Below are positions 51,290 to 62,762 of a stretch of DNA of 64,000 bases, in pieces. Both the position numbers and the translations under genes were made by a program. Location of the stretch: the NCBI GenBank assembly GCA_004026145.2, contig CP034977.1, positions 6,648,239 through 6,712,238 of the forward strand. The letters are read 5' to 3'. Origin of the DNA: Takifugu bimaculatus (taxonomy: Eukaryota; Chordata; Actinopteri; Tetraodontiformes; Tetraodontidae). Under the pieces are notes generated by a model. That model was not told the DNA's origin and did no database searches. It worked only from the letters and a program-made list of their open reading frames with translations. Each line of letters starts with the position of its first letter. Positions within the stretch are counted from its first letter, which is position 1.

Positions 51290-52660
51290 TATTACTGCAT
51301 GATGAGCATTAAGTTACTCTCTATAGAAAACATTGATGAGGGACTGATTGAGAATGAGATACCCAGGAACCCATGACTGTTCTTGGGCTATAACCATCAC
51401 AATCCACTAGAAACTGGTAGCCTCAACTGGAAGGACACACCATAGGTGATGGACTGTAAAGGCAGGATGACCATTCAAAATCCAGGTGGATGGTGGGAAT
51501 GAGATGGAGGACAAGGGATACTTACGGTGACAGGCTTAATCTGGGACGCATGGAATGTTGGGTGAATTCTCAAATGGTTAGGCAGGTGCTGATGTATTCA
51601 CAGTCTCGTTTACAGTGAATGGGCCAATAAACCCAGGGGCTAATTTCTGAGATTTAACTTGCAGAAGGATTTTCTTGGTGGACAGAGTGGAATTCTGGGT
51701 GCTAATCAGGGCTTCCTGCATTTCTTTGCCAGATGAGTTGCCAGTGGCTGCCATTCTAAGGAAGCCTGAAATGGGGCGACAAGGGAGCTGCGTGAATGTT
51801 TAAGGTAATTTTACTCTCTAAGACTGAGGGCGTGTTTTATTTTGATAACGTAAGGTATTCAAGGTATCGGTTAACCCTTTCAGATTGCCCATTTGTTTAA
51901 GCGTGGAAAGTAAGGGAAAGACTGGATTGTATTGCAGAGACTAATGCCTCATGTATGAAATCAACTGTGGAACTCCATCAGTAACTATGTCAGTGGAACT
52001 ACTACAGGAGAGTAACAATGTCTGCCCATTTTTTGGCTGCTTTGGAGAAATTGCAAGAAGACTTTTACCCTTAGATATGTGGTAAACCACTGATGAAATT
52101 GACCAGTGTTCAAAAATGAACTTGCATTGTAGCAGAAATCCACGACAGACCCAGACCCAGATCACCAAGGGAAGTGTTACGTGTCAGGGGAGTTGTTGGT
52201 GTTTCTTTTTGTGTTCTTTGTTGCTGGTGACCTCCCAGAGTGGCGCCATCCAGAGGCTGAGAACTGGTGGAACACCGAAAGGCAGTGCTGGTGACGAGGA
52301 AGATAGACACCACCTGTGGACTCCGGGGGTGTCTTGGGATTGGCTCCCCTGTGTCTATCTGACCAATCACCAGCGGAGTCCCGCTTTAAAGGCTCTCCCC
52401 CCTAATTTCAGAGCACAATCTTGACAAACTGTTTCGGTCCTTCCCTGGTGGCGTGTTAGTCTCTACGTTAACCCCCCTCAAAAGGGTTAAACGTAACAGG
52501 AAGGTTCAGGGTTACTCCTGCGAGTCTCTCCTTTAACTGGTTAGGCATGACATGACTGTTGGCCATCAGAAGCAGAAATTCTTACTGTTGTCCGAGCCAA
52601 CGTGCCGTGGCTGCTTACAACCTACCTGACCTGGTCGGTGGATTCCACGTTGGCCAGTTT
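51290..52660 (-). mobile_element. Decayed Ty3/gypsy LTR retrotransposon (integrase, chromodomain and gag start remnants)
   Basis: On the minus strand, from high to low coordinates, there is a gag-start-like segment (LANVESTDQVR near 52620-52650), a nested LTR (52175-52498), then integrase core remnants (SKAAKKWADIVTLL near 52040, DIVTDGVPQLIS near 51970, NGQSERVNRYLE near 51880), integrase C-terminus (LAPGFIGPFTV near 51620-51650) and a chromodomain-like end (DCDGYSPRTVMGSWV near 51370-51400). Protease, reverse transcriptase and RNase H are missing between gag and integrase, and stops and frameshifts are present. The copy is internally deleted and inactive. Confidence 0.78.
52175..52498. mobile_element. 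Solo LTR with 5-bp target-site duplication
   Basis: The 324-bp element begins TGTTACGT and ends ACGTAACA (8-bp perfect inverted termini with canonical TG...CA). It is flanked directly by GGAAG at 52170-52174 and GGAAG at 52499-52503. No internal retroviral-type coding region is present, so it is a solo LTR left by recombination. It inserted into the decayed gypsy copy that surrounds it and is therefore younger than that copy. Confidence 0.9.
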
Positions 52661-53352
52661 GTTCTGTCAAGCAAAAAACTTAGAACAATGAAGGAATTGC
52701 ATTGCCGATCAGGACAAAAATAGTGTTTAATGTTGTAACACAAAATATCAGAGTTGTTGTGGAACGGAGAGAAGAGTTGGCAATGAGGAAGAAAGCTGGG
52801 CGTGGAGAGTGAGCAGCAGGGCACTGACAGGAGACGAGGATCAGGTTAGACGAGGCAGGCGTCAAAAAGTCCAAATTCCTGATCTGCAAACTTCCAAAAA
52901 CCAGAGGGCAGATGAACAAATCTTTTGAGAGCCTAGAGTTTGACTCACCCCGGGAGGATTTTCCAGAATTGGCAAAGAACGGAGAGGAGGAACAGTTTTT
53001 TCTGCAGCTGTGGATCAGAGTTGATGTGGACCAGGTGGACTGACGTCAGAGGCAGAGCAGGTGTGATCAGAAGAGTCAGTCATGCCCAAGCAGAGGGAAC
53101 TATGTAAGGGAGAGCAGAAGGAGGGAGCAAAGAAACCAGATTAATGATTTTGATTAGCAGCTAAAAGGGAAAAGAGAACTCTCTTTCAATGTTGTTATTT
53201 TGGCTCGAGCTGTGGCTCCACCCATAAAACCAGGTTCCTCCTTGCACACACAAACACACCCTCACATACACACACAGCCTGTTATAAGTGCGTGGAAAAG
53301 TTGGCGTTAGTGGGGCCCAAGAAGCGGTGGACAGACGATAAGGTTGGACCAA

Positions 53353-56300
53353 ATGACATCCATCCTCAAAGGTTTGTTGTCCTTATGAAAATGATTAGCT
53401 TTTTAGCAAGCAGCAGCTAACGTCTACAGTATAAATCAGTGAAAGTTTGCTCTATCTTTACTGGTCAGTTTAAGAGAACATTAATTGTGACTCACACATG
53501 TTTTTCTGGCAAATAGAGACAAACGTAGAAGCACAAAATACGAAAGATTTGTCTGGTTTTTATTGTACCTGTACTTTCTCCTGTTGTGGGTGTGGCTCTC
53601 CTCTGACAGAGAGCAGGAATATGTTCCGTTTGATCCCTATCGTGGATTTGTGGGCTGTCTATTTAAGAAGCAAAACATAATTCTAGCCTCATAAGCTCCC
53701 AATTCTTCCATTTACTTTACATAGATCATCAGCATTACACTTCACAATCATAAACAAAGACATCGATTAAAGTCTATTAAGCAAAGATCTGGATATGTGT
53801 CTTGTCTCTTGTCCTGTGCAGCTCCTGATGGAGCAGGGGCTGTAGCTGTACAGCAGCCGGTGACAGATCCACCTGGTACCTTACAGCCTCCTGCTGAGGG
53901 ACAGGAACTTGAAGACCCAGTCAAAATGGAGGGAGAAAAGAGTCCTCGGGGGTGTGCCACAGAAAACAAGCAGGTGTCAGCATTCCCTCACCCGTTTGTA
54001 GTCTTTATCTTGTTTATCAATGTAAGTTTTCCCACAATGGTGTTGTAAAACTGATAAAATCTCCTCTTTATCTGCCTCCACAAGCTGTGGTCTATGGACA
54101 GCTCTGAGTCCTCAGACAGCGAGGATGAGGGGATTTGTGACAAAGAGAAGAAGAAGAAGAAGACACTGAAGAAGAAAAAGAAAAAGAAAGTAGGTGTCTC
54201 TGTAACTGTCTGAAGTAGCTTTGCAGAGACCTAAATGTCTTCCTCTGAGTGGAGGAAGGTGCCGTGCTCCGGCTGCACCCCAAAACATCCAGTCAAACAA
54301 GAACGGAATGAGAACAATTGGAGCTTGTTTAACAAGGCGCTCCACTGGGAGCGTGCAGGATGTACTGAGCCATACTCTCTCTCTTCCAACAGGACTCAGG
54401 TTCCTCCTCTTCATCCTCCTCGGCGTCCTCCGACAGTGACAGTGAGGTGAGCTGTGCCTCTCAAGCACTTTTCCTGCAAATCAGGTCTTGCTCTGACCTG
54501 CCGTCACACACCCACACACACATACCTCGCGCTTCCCTTCTGGAGCTTATACATCTGAGAACATCCATTTGTCAAGCTGTCACATAAATAGCTTATTGGT
54601 TCAACAAGTCCTCATCAAAAATGAATGCAGGAGCATTAGCGACACTGGATTGTTTTGCTTCTAATCTCATCAATCAATAAACAGACATTTCCGATTCTTA
54701 TGACACCTAAAATTGACAGTTGATCCACGTTTGATGGCCACAGCTTCATTCCTGAGCAGGAGCAGGACCGTCATCATACATGCTTCCATTTTGTTTAGAT
54801 TTGTGCTGTATACAGCCATGATTGTGTCCTGTGCTGGACACGTTAGATGTTCACATGGGCTTGTGTGTGGATCTCACTTTTGTACTGGGGAGATTTTATA
54901 CTGCTGATCCCACAGAGATGATGTTCTTAGTTTATCATGCACGTGTTTGTCATTTATGTTAACCATCATCCATTCTCCGTTTAATCAGGAGTCATCTTCT
55001 GAAGATAAAAAGGACAAGAAAAAGAAGAAAAAAAAGAAGAAGAAGGTGGATGAATACTCAAAATATGAATATTATTAGTAATTTGTTTCAACATTGTGAG
55101 CATGAGTTGGATGACCTTTGTCGTTTCTGCTATCTTCTGTTCTTCCTTTTATCAGGATTCATCTTCTTCATGCGATAGTTCCTCTGATAGTTCCTCTTCT
55201 GACAGTGAAGATGAAAAAAAGAAGAAAAAGGACAAGAAAAAGAAGAAAACAAAGAAGAAGAAGAAGAAGGTGGGTGAATACTCAAAAATATGAATATTAT
55301 TAGTAATTTGTTTCAACATTGTGAGGATGAGTTGGATGACCTCTGTCGTTTCTGCTATCTTCTGTTCTTCCTTTTATCAGGATTCATCTTCATGCGATAG
55401 TTCCTCTGATAGTTCCTCTTCTGACAGTGAAGATGAAAAAAAGAAAAAGAAGAAAACAAAGAAGAAGAAGGTGGGTGAATACTCAAAAATATGAATATTA
55501 TTAGTAATTTGTTTCAACATTGTGAGCATGAGTTGGATGACCTCTGTCGTTTCTGCTGTCTTCTGTTCTTCCTTTTATCAGGATTCATCTTCTTCATGCG
55601 ATAGTTCCTCTTCTGACAGTGAAGATGAAAAAAAGAAGAAAAAGGACAAGAAGAAGAAGAAGAAGAAAAAGGTGGATTGAAAAACTGACCCTGATAATTC
55701 TTAGAACATTTCGAGCAGATATCACCTTTGTACAAGATGTAACTTTACCTTTTGAATATCCAGTAACATGTAGAGGAAAGATTCTCTACTTGTGCCTTTT
55801 AAATAAATCCTTTTGTATCTTTTTATCAGGATTCATCCTCATCTGATAGTTCCTCTTCTGACAGTGAAGATGAAAAGAAGAAGAAGAAGAAAAAGAAAAA
55901 GGTTTGAACTTTGAACATGTCCGCGGATTTTTACATATCAGTGAATTAGTGGTAATTATTTTAGGAGCTTTTAAAGCTTTCTGTCATTTAAGACACATTT
56001 ATTGTGATTTTTAAGGTCCACTTTTGGCCTTTGCTTCACTCATCACTTTGATAGTGACCAGATAAATCTTTTAAACCTTTGGTCAGTTTTATTGCTCAAC
56101 ACTGGTGAACATCAATGACCTGCCAACTAGGCCCCAAATCCTGGAGCATGGTAATATTTTAGTTAATGAAACATGTTACTTTCACTCATGTTAAAACATC
56201 TTGTGTTTATCCTGTTATCAGGATTCATCTTCATCTGACAGCGAAGATGAAAAGAAGAAAAAGAAGAAAAAAGACAAGAAGAAAAAGAAAAAGAAGGTAG

Positions 56301-59300
56301 ATAAAACCTTGGCTCCAATGATTTAATGGCTCTTTTTTTTAACCTTTCTGTCACGTCATGTCAAAATTTCATCATAATTTCTTCTTCACTTAATACTGGC
56401 CATAACAGTTTTGTCATTCGAAACAAATATCAGTTTTACGCACGTGTGGAAAATCAGTTACCAGCAAAATAGGAACAAAATCCTAGAAAATGAACCCTGT
56501 TCTTTTATAAAACATTACTGACATTTTTAACTGCGTTGGCAGGATTCATGCTCTTCATCAGATAGTTCTTCTGACAGCGACGATGACAAGAAGAAAAAGA
56601 AGAAGAAAAGGGACAAGAAGAAAAAGAAAAAGAAGCCCAAAAAGAAGAAGAATAAGGTAGATAAAACAGAAATTTTGGAGTTTGGATCAAGCCCCAAAAG
56701 GATGGACAAAATGGGGAACTTGTGGTAGGGTTTGGCCCTGGAGCATCTTCATCACGCTGTAGCCATGAAGAGTGGAGTGGAAAGGGGAAAATTTCTGTCC
56801 TCTGATGGCCACAGAACTCTAGACAGGACACCACTGAAGACAGCCAAATCTCCAGTCGTTTAATGGTTGCCCTGGTCCAAGAATTTTGATTGTCAAAAAA
56901 GCACATTTTTATTCCATAATGCATATATGAACATCAACAATGAACATCACCTGACTTGCAAAATCTGGAAAATGAAACCATTTTGGTATGAGGCATTATT
57001 GTCATTTCTGTTAACTATTCTAATTTTCATTTGACAGGATTCATCCTCTTCATCGGATAGTTCATCTTCTGACAGTGACGATGACAAGAAGAAAAAGAAG
57101 AAAAAGGACAAGAAGAAAAAGAAGAAAAAGGACAAAAAGAAGAAGGTAGATAAAACTTTGAACCAAAACTGTGGATTTTATGTCTCTCGTAGTTTAGAGG
57201 GCACACACAGTTGTAATTAACCTTTCTGCCATCTTTCTTGGTTGCATACATGTCGTCATACAGTTTCTTGGACATGTGATCAATCATGACTCATAGGTCA
57301 TGGGAGGTTTAGGGTCTTCAGACCCCCTCACACAGGTGACCCGACCAGGCTATACACAGTTCCTGACTTATATGCGAGAAGCATTCGCCCACTCCTTGGC
57401 CCTCTTGATCTGCAGCCATCGTGAGGCTCTTGTGATGCCCAGGAGGCTCTAGTCCTAATCGATTGTCCCTTCCACTGACTGCATGGTGCACACCACCCCT
57501 CTCTGCAGGACTGACTTCCTCCATCCTCTGCTCCTCCCAGAGCACTGTTGGCTCCAACAATAGGGCCTGCCTGCACAGTCTGTGGATAGGATCATGTCTG
57601 GTCTAAGGCTGGTTTCACAATGTTTCCAGGGAATCCACGTTGCTTTCCCAAGTCCACCTTTAGCTTACAGTCCGTCACTGTTTCTAGGAGGTCTGTTTGG
57701 GCTTTTGGTCAGGAAGGTGGTTGTTCTCTGGCTTGCACCTTGGTGGTTGCAAGCACTCACTGTGGTCAATGACAATGTTGAGGTACTGGGCAACTGCCTT
57801 CACTACCTGTCACTGTAAAGGGCTATGACATCTGCACAAAATGTTATCCAGAGTTCCTCCTCCTTGGTACAAAGGCCATGTTAGAGTTTGGACCTAATCC
57901 CAACAAAAGAGGTTAGATGGGCTGAGCAGGACATCATAGGCAGACTAAATGAAGAATTTGTGGTAGGGTTTGTCCCTGGAGTACCTTCCTCGCTCCATAG
58001 AGACCTTTGGTAAGGTTGTTGCTAGGGAGTGTTGGCTGTTCTTGTTACTGTAGAAGGCAACATCACTTAGACTTTGAGGTAAGGCCAACCGTGATGGGTG
58101 GCTGCTGACCCTCCTCATCCTTCCACAATTCATATAGCAGCGATAGCCTCAGTATCCTAGACAGGACACCACTGAAGACAACTGAATCTCCAGTTGTATC
58201 ATGCATTATTGTCATTTCTGTCCTGATTTTCTTTTGACAGGATTCATCCTGTTCATCGGATAGTTCATCTTCTGACAGTGATAATGACAAGAAGAAAAAG
58301 AAGAAAAAAGACAAAAAGAAAAAGAAGAAGAAGGACAAAAAGAAGAAGAAGGTAGATAAAACTTTGACCAGAAACTATGGATTTTTTGCCTCTGGTAGTT
58401 TAGAGGGCACACAGCTGCTGTTAACCTTTCTGCCAATTAAGGTCAGATTTTAGCAGCATTCTTTTAAAACATCCATTTTTGATCTCTCCTTCTTTCACTC
58501 CGATAGTGACCAGAAAAATATTTTGTCATTTAAAATAATTCCACAGCAAATATGAGCATCAACAACCTGCAAATTACCAGCAAATGTTGCAAAAGAAACC
58601 GATTATTGTCATTTTGGTTACCGGTAATCCTCCTGTCTCTGCAGGATTCTTCTTCTTCGTCTGATAGTTCATCATCTGACAGTGAGGATGGAAAGAAGAA
58701 AAAGGACAAAAAGAAGAAGGTAGATGAGACTTGAGGCCACTAAATGCTTCCTCTTCTCCCCTTTCTATGATTTCAACTGTTTTTTATAAAGGTCAGTTTG
58801 TGACCTTTGGGAAGCCGCAGTACAGTCAAGAAAAAAGTTAAAAACACAGCAAAAAAACCTCTCTTTTGTGATTTATTCTGATGCCTTTTAGAGCTGCTGG
58901 GATGATTATAAAGGTAATTTTAATCTTTCCTATTTTGCAGGATAAAGAGCAGAGAGATCCTGATGCTTCAACTGGTGAGATCAGATCCTTCCTTCAGTGC
59001 CCCAAATGCCAAAGTATCCAAAACAAAACTCATTGTTGGTGTTTTCAACAGATGGGGAAAAGGCCTCTGAGGGAGAGGAAGATGTCGGCGCTGACCAGGT
59101 GAAGTCCTATTGCGTGGTACGCCCGCCAAACATCACCATGAAAGTTCAAAAAACCCTTTATTTTGTTACCGTAGAGCCTGTGTGAGCTCCAAGCAAAGGA
59201 AGAGGGAAAAGTGTCAGTCCACGCAGGCTGGTAGGAGCACAGCTGCAGCACAAATACCAGCTGGAAGTGTGGAAGAACAGTCAGGGTTTGTGATCAAATA

Positions 59301-61619
59301 GAATTTTCTGTTGAGCAGGAGGAGCACACTCGGTCCCCAACGAGCCTGACGATGGACATCTGAGTGATGACGAGGGAGAGGATGAACCCAAGAAGGACAA
59401 GAAGAAGAAAAAGAAGAAGGAGGTAAGTGTGTTAACAGTTACTGTGTGAGTTACCCAACAAACCCATTAAACATTCCAGCGTCCTTAAAATCCTCGTGAA
59501 GAACTTTGTTCCCACTTATGATCCCGGCTCATCTTTAGAGGGTCCATCAAAGGGTCCAGAACAAGGAGAAAAGCCACACTTGGAACCTTTTTCTTTTTAA
59601 TTTAGTGGAATTATTTACATTGAGTGAGTCACAGAAGCAGAAGAGCTGAAAAAAATGAGTGTAAAGTTAAAGATCCTTCAGTCAAAACAGCTAAAAATAC
59701 TTAGTTGTTTCTTTAGAATCATGACATATTTGTGCGTCAGACGTTGAGTCCTCGTTGAAATGTAACATTTGGATCATGTTTTTTTTTTAAGAAATCCAGC
59801 TCTTCCTCTGATAGTGAATGTGACAAGAAGAAGAAGAAGAAGAAAAAGAAGGAGGTAATTGTGTTAAGTTACTATGTGAGTTACCCAACAAACCCATTAA
59901 ACATGCCAGCGTCCCTAAAATCCTCGTGAAGAACTTTGTTCCCACTTATGGTCCCGGCTCATCTTTAGAGGGTCCATCAAAGGGTCCAGAACAAGGAGAA
60001 AAGCCACACTTGGAACCTTTTTCTTTTTAATTTAGTTGAATTATTTACATTGAGTGAGTCGCAGAAGCAGAAGAGCTGAAAAAAATGAGTGTAAAGTTAA
60101 AGATCCTTCAGTCAAAACAGCTAAAAATACTTAGTTGTTTCTTTAGAATCATGACATATTTGTGCGTCAGATATTGAGTCCTCGTTGAAATGTAACATTT
60201 GGATCATGTTTTTTTAAGAAATCCAGCTCTTCGTCTGATAGTGAATGTGACAAGAAGAAGAAGAAGAAGAAAAAGAAAAAGAAGGTAAATTTCCACTGAA
60301 CACATTATGTTGGTGTTTGTGAATAACGACTGACACTGAACAAACACCTGATTCCATGATGTCACCAGAAGGCCAGTTCCTCCTCTGATAGCTCCTCCTC
60401 CTCCTCCTCTTCATCATCCTCCTTCTTCTGATAGTGAAGATGACAAGGTGAGATGGCCGCAGAGGGAGTTTTAAATCCTGCTCTCTGTACAAAAGCTGAC
60501 AAAAAGCCTCCTTAATTTACATTAGAAGAAGAAGAAAAAGGACAAGAAAAAGAAAAAGAAGAAAGACAAGAAGAAGAAAAAGGTGGGATTATTTCTGCTT
60601 TCATCTCCATCCCAGTCATATTTCCAGCCACATCCTTTAAATAAATGGCCATAATGATGATAAAACACCTCCTGGTTCCGTCCATTTTCCCAGGATTCTT
60701 CTTCTGATTCCTCCAGTGAATCTTCCAGCGACGACGGTAAAAAGAAGAAAAAGAAAAACAAGAAAAAGGTAATTCATTGCAGATGTGTAGAGGAGCTGAA
60801 AACAAAGAATGTCAGTTTTTATTTCTCCTACTTCTGATGTATAATGATTATTATAATGAATGAAGATTGAAGTGTAGCTGATATTAAACCATCCTTTGGG
60901 ATCAGAGTCTGAAGTCTGAAAACTGCAAAGCTGGTTGTCAATGAATCAAAAACTTTACATAATAATGGAAATGATGAAATGACTTATTTATTTGTGGCAG
61001 AAAAATAAGAAGGATAAGAAGAAGGGCAAAAAGAAGGTAATGAAAATATTTTCAGAGTCGTAAATCTTCTATTTTTAGTGCCAGACATGACAATAATGAT
61101 CTGGATGATTTTCCTTGGAGCAGGACTCAAGTTCCAGTTCATCAGAGAGTTCCTGTGACAGTGATAAGGAAAACAAAAAGAAGAAGAAAAAAGAGGAGAA
61201 AAAGGTTGAATTTCAGCCTAACACATATGAAGATAGAAGATATGGTCACCGTGGTAACTGCAGGTCAACGTGTAATTTCGTTCCAGGAAAAAGCTGATGG
61301 AGACCAAAGCGCTGAGCCAAAAACTGATCCTGGATCAGCTGGGGCCACAGTCTCCCTGCAGGGCGACAGCAAGCCGGATCCTGCCACTTACGTGTCCTCG
61401 GTGCAGATCCCGGGAAAGCTGGAAAAGCTGGATCCGCCCCCTGCTGCCTCTGACCCCCTGGCTGGCCGCTCCTCTCTGGGGGTCCTACAGCAGTCCCCCC
61501 TCCGCCGGCCTACCAGTCCCATGGAGTCCCTGATGGAGAGGCACGGAGAACCTGGGAGCCGCACCACTACCCTGACCTCCTCTGACCTACTGAAGCCCTA
61601 CAGATTTTACCAGAAATAA
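53353..61619 (+). CDS. Unrecognised Lys/Ser/Asp-rich protein built from duplicated exon modules (about 720 aa)
   Basis: Likely exons: 53353-53371 (tentative first), 53822-53973, 54085-54189, 54393-54446, 54989-55045, 55156-55269, 55381-55470, 55582-55671, 55830-55901, 56222-56296, 56543-56656, 57038-57145, 58241-58351, 58645-58719, 58941-58974, 59052-59098, 59227-59266 (tentative), 59319-59422, 59792-59854, 60219-60284, 60369-60447 (79 nt, frame-breaking), 60526-60582, 60694-60768, 61001-61036, 61124-61204, 61287-61619. The N-terminal ~55 residues are Pro/Glu-rich. Most middle exons encode a module of acidic serines (DSSSSSDSSSSDSEDE) then lysines with Asp (KKKKKKDKKKKKK), in phase 0. The 110-aa C-terminus is ordinary in composition (VQIPGKLEKLDPP, SDLLKPYRFYQK at the end). 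No signal peptide or membrane segment is seen. Ser-Asp-Ser-Glu-Asp sites look like CK2 substrates, as in NOLC1/Treacle-type disordered proteins, and automated pipelines may label it cylicin- or KNOP1-like, but I do not recognise an orthologue. Function unknown. Confidence 0.72.
55046..55671 (+). repeat. Three recent tandem copies of one exon-intron unit
   Basis: The exons starting at 55156, 55381 and 55582 (spacings 225 and 201) and the introns before each are almost identical. Every copy of the intron carries the segments gaatattattagtaatttg, gagttggatgacc and ctgttcttccttttatcag in the same order. Differences are mainly triplet-sized changes in the coding part. Confidence 0.9.
57300..58200. 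repeat. Unassigned dispersed repeat in the intron between exons 57038-57145 and 58241-58351
   Basis: This ~1.1-kb intron is much longer than its neighbours. Parts recur in the preceding intron: ggtagggttt(g)gccctggag-like sequence near 56725 and 57965, and ctagacaggacaccactgaa at about 56819 and 58159. The rest, with minus-strand frames rich in Gly/Ser/Trp, looks like an inserted repeat that I cannot assign. Confidence 0.5.
59423..60284 (+). repeat. Very recent ~430-bp tandem duplication containing one coding exon
   Basis: The block 59423-59854 (intron plus exon 59792-59854) is repeated at 59855-60284 (exon 60219-60284) with only a handful of substitutions and small indels by eye. Shared landmarks include ggtccatcaaagggtccaga and cagtcaaaacagctaaaaat in both copies. 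Confidence 0.95.
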
Positions 61620-62762
61620 CATTTAATAGGTTGCTGCATGTCTTTTATGTTGGGGAGTGAAATATACGATAGGGTGCTGAGCAAGAAAGGGGGAAAAATG
61701 GAAAAATTGGCAACAAGGATAAAAAGTGGGAAATGATGCAATTTAATTAAAGTACGCTAGAATTCATCTTCATTTTCAATGTAATTATTTAGAACATTAA
61801 TTCACAATCCAGGGATTTTATAAAGAGGCTGTTTTGCTGAATTAAAAAAGGATTTAATTTTGTTTTGTGTTGTCATTTTTCATATTTGAGAGGTTTGTTT
61901 AAACATAGTTTTAAGCCACCAAAACATTAAAATGAACTGGTTAGAAAAAAAAGTTAATACCTGGAAAACAGATTGATTGTAGTTCTAGCTGAGGTCCTTT
62001 TGCTTTCTGCTCAGTATACAAAAAAACACCTTTTTTTTCCTTCTCTTCCATTTTCCACAATATTCTTTAGACCAGAGGCCAGACATGATGGAAAGGGAAC
62101 CAGCTTGAGAGAATTACTTATTGTGGCATTTCTACAACTCCATACCAATTTAAATCCATATAAATTTGATTCAATAACAAGATTATCCTGACAACTGCCT
62201 GTACTTGAAAAAAATGACGCGAATGAGAAATAGTAAATATCAAATATTCAACAAAAGTCTCGGTGGTATCGGAAAGGCGCAGTTGGCCCTCCTCTCCTGT
62301 TGGTGGCGACAACGCGCCCTTTTACCATCGTCACAAGGAAAAGAAGAAGAAAAGTGTAGTCTGATATAAACACTCTAAAGATCAACTGCATTTCCGGCTT
62401 AAAGTAGGAGTTAGAATCTTGCAATGTGTGATGAAAGTCAAGCGTGTTTTTTAAAGACTTAGGAGCAAAAAACAATCTTTTTCCGCCCTGCGTTCACCTT
62501 TTCTGTTCGGGAATAAACCCGAGTTTCATCCCAGGAGACCGAAGATGAGAAAACAACACATTCGTGGATGTTATTGTCTTTTTCTTCCTTTTTCTGTGGA
62601 TATTAATCCGTGATCCTGCCATCGTTGATGGCTGTATTTGAAGCCAGATGCCTCATCTGACCTCTGGGCGGGGTTGGAGCTGTTTAAGGTGCGGCTCAAA
62701 GGGTTTTTCCTGCTTGGCCGAGGTTCTGTCGACATTTGTTCACTCGACACAAACAAGCCACG
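61620..62762. other. Spacer between the two Lys/Ser-rich genes
   Basis: It holds the 3' UTR of the first gene (ATTAAA-type signals near 61746 and 61924) and the promoter and 5' UTR of the second. No other gene or recognisable repeat was found. Confidence 0.45.

Larger units (their letters stand above)
54085..61204 (+). repeat. Array of duplicated phase-0 exons encoding an acidic-Ser / poly-Lys module
   Basis: At least 18 short exons (36-114 nt, nearly all multiples of 3) follow one pattern: the acceptor CAG or AAG, then GATTCATCT- or AAATCCAGC-like sequence, a serine/aspartate run, an AAG/AAA run, and a GTAGAT, GTGGGT or GTAAGT-type donor. Introns between some copies are themselves near-identical, so exon and intron were copied together. 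Exon lengths differ through gain and loss of AAG, GAC and TCC triplets. Confidence 0.9.

Noticed and set aside
53797..54048. MSCLLSCAAPDGAG as a start for the Lys/Ser-rich gene.
   Set aside because: The ATG lies in the pyrimidine-rich tail of an intron; the AG at 53820-53821 is a good acceptor and the phase fits the small exon at 53353-53371.
56527..57135. Minus-strand open frames reading as runs of Phe/Leu/Ser (MSFFFFFFLSFFFF-like), also near 58063-58436 and 60214-60805.
   Set aside because: They are the reverse complement of the AAG/AAA lysine exons on the plus strand; they cross true splice sites and have no independent support.
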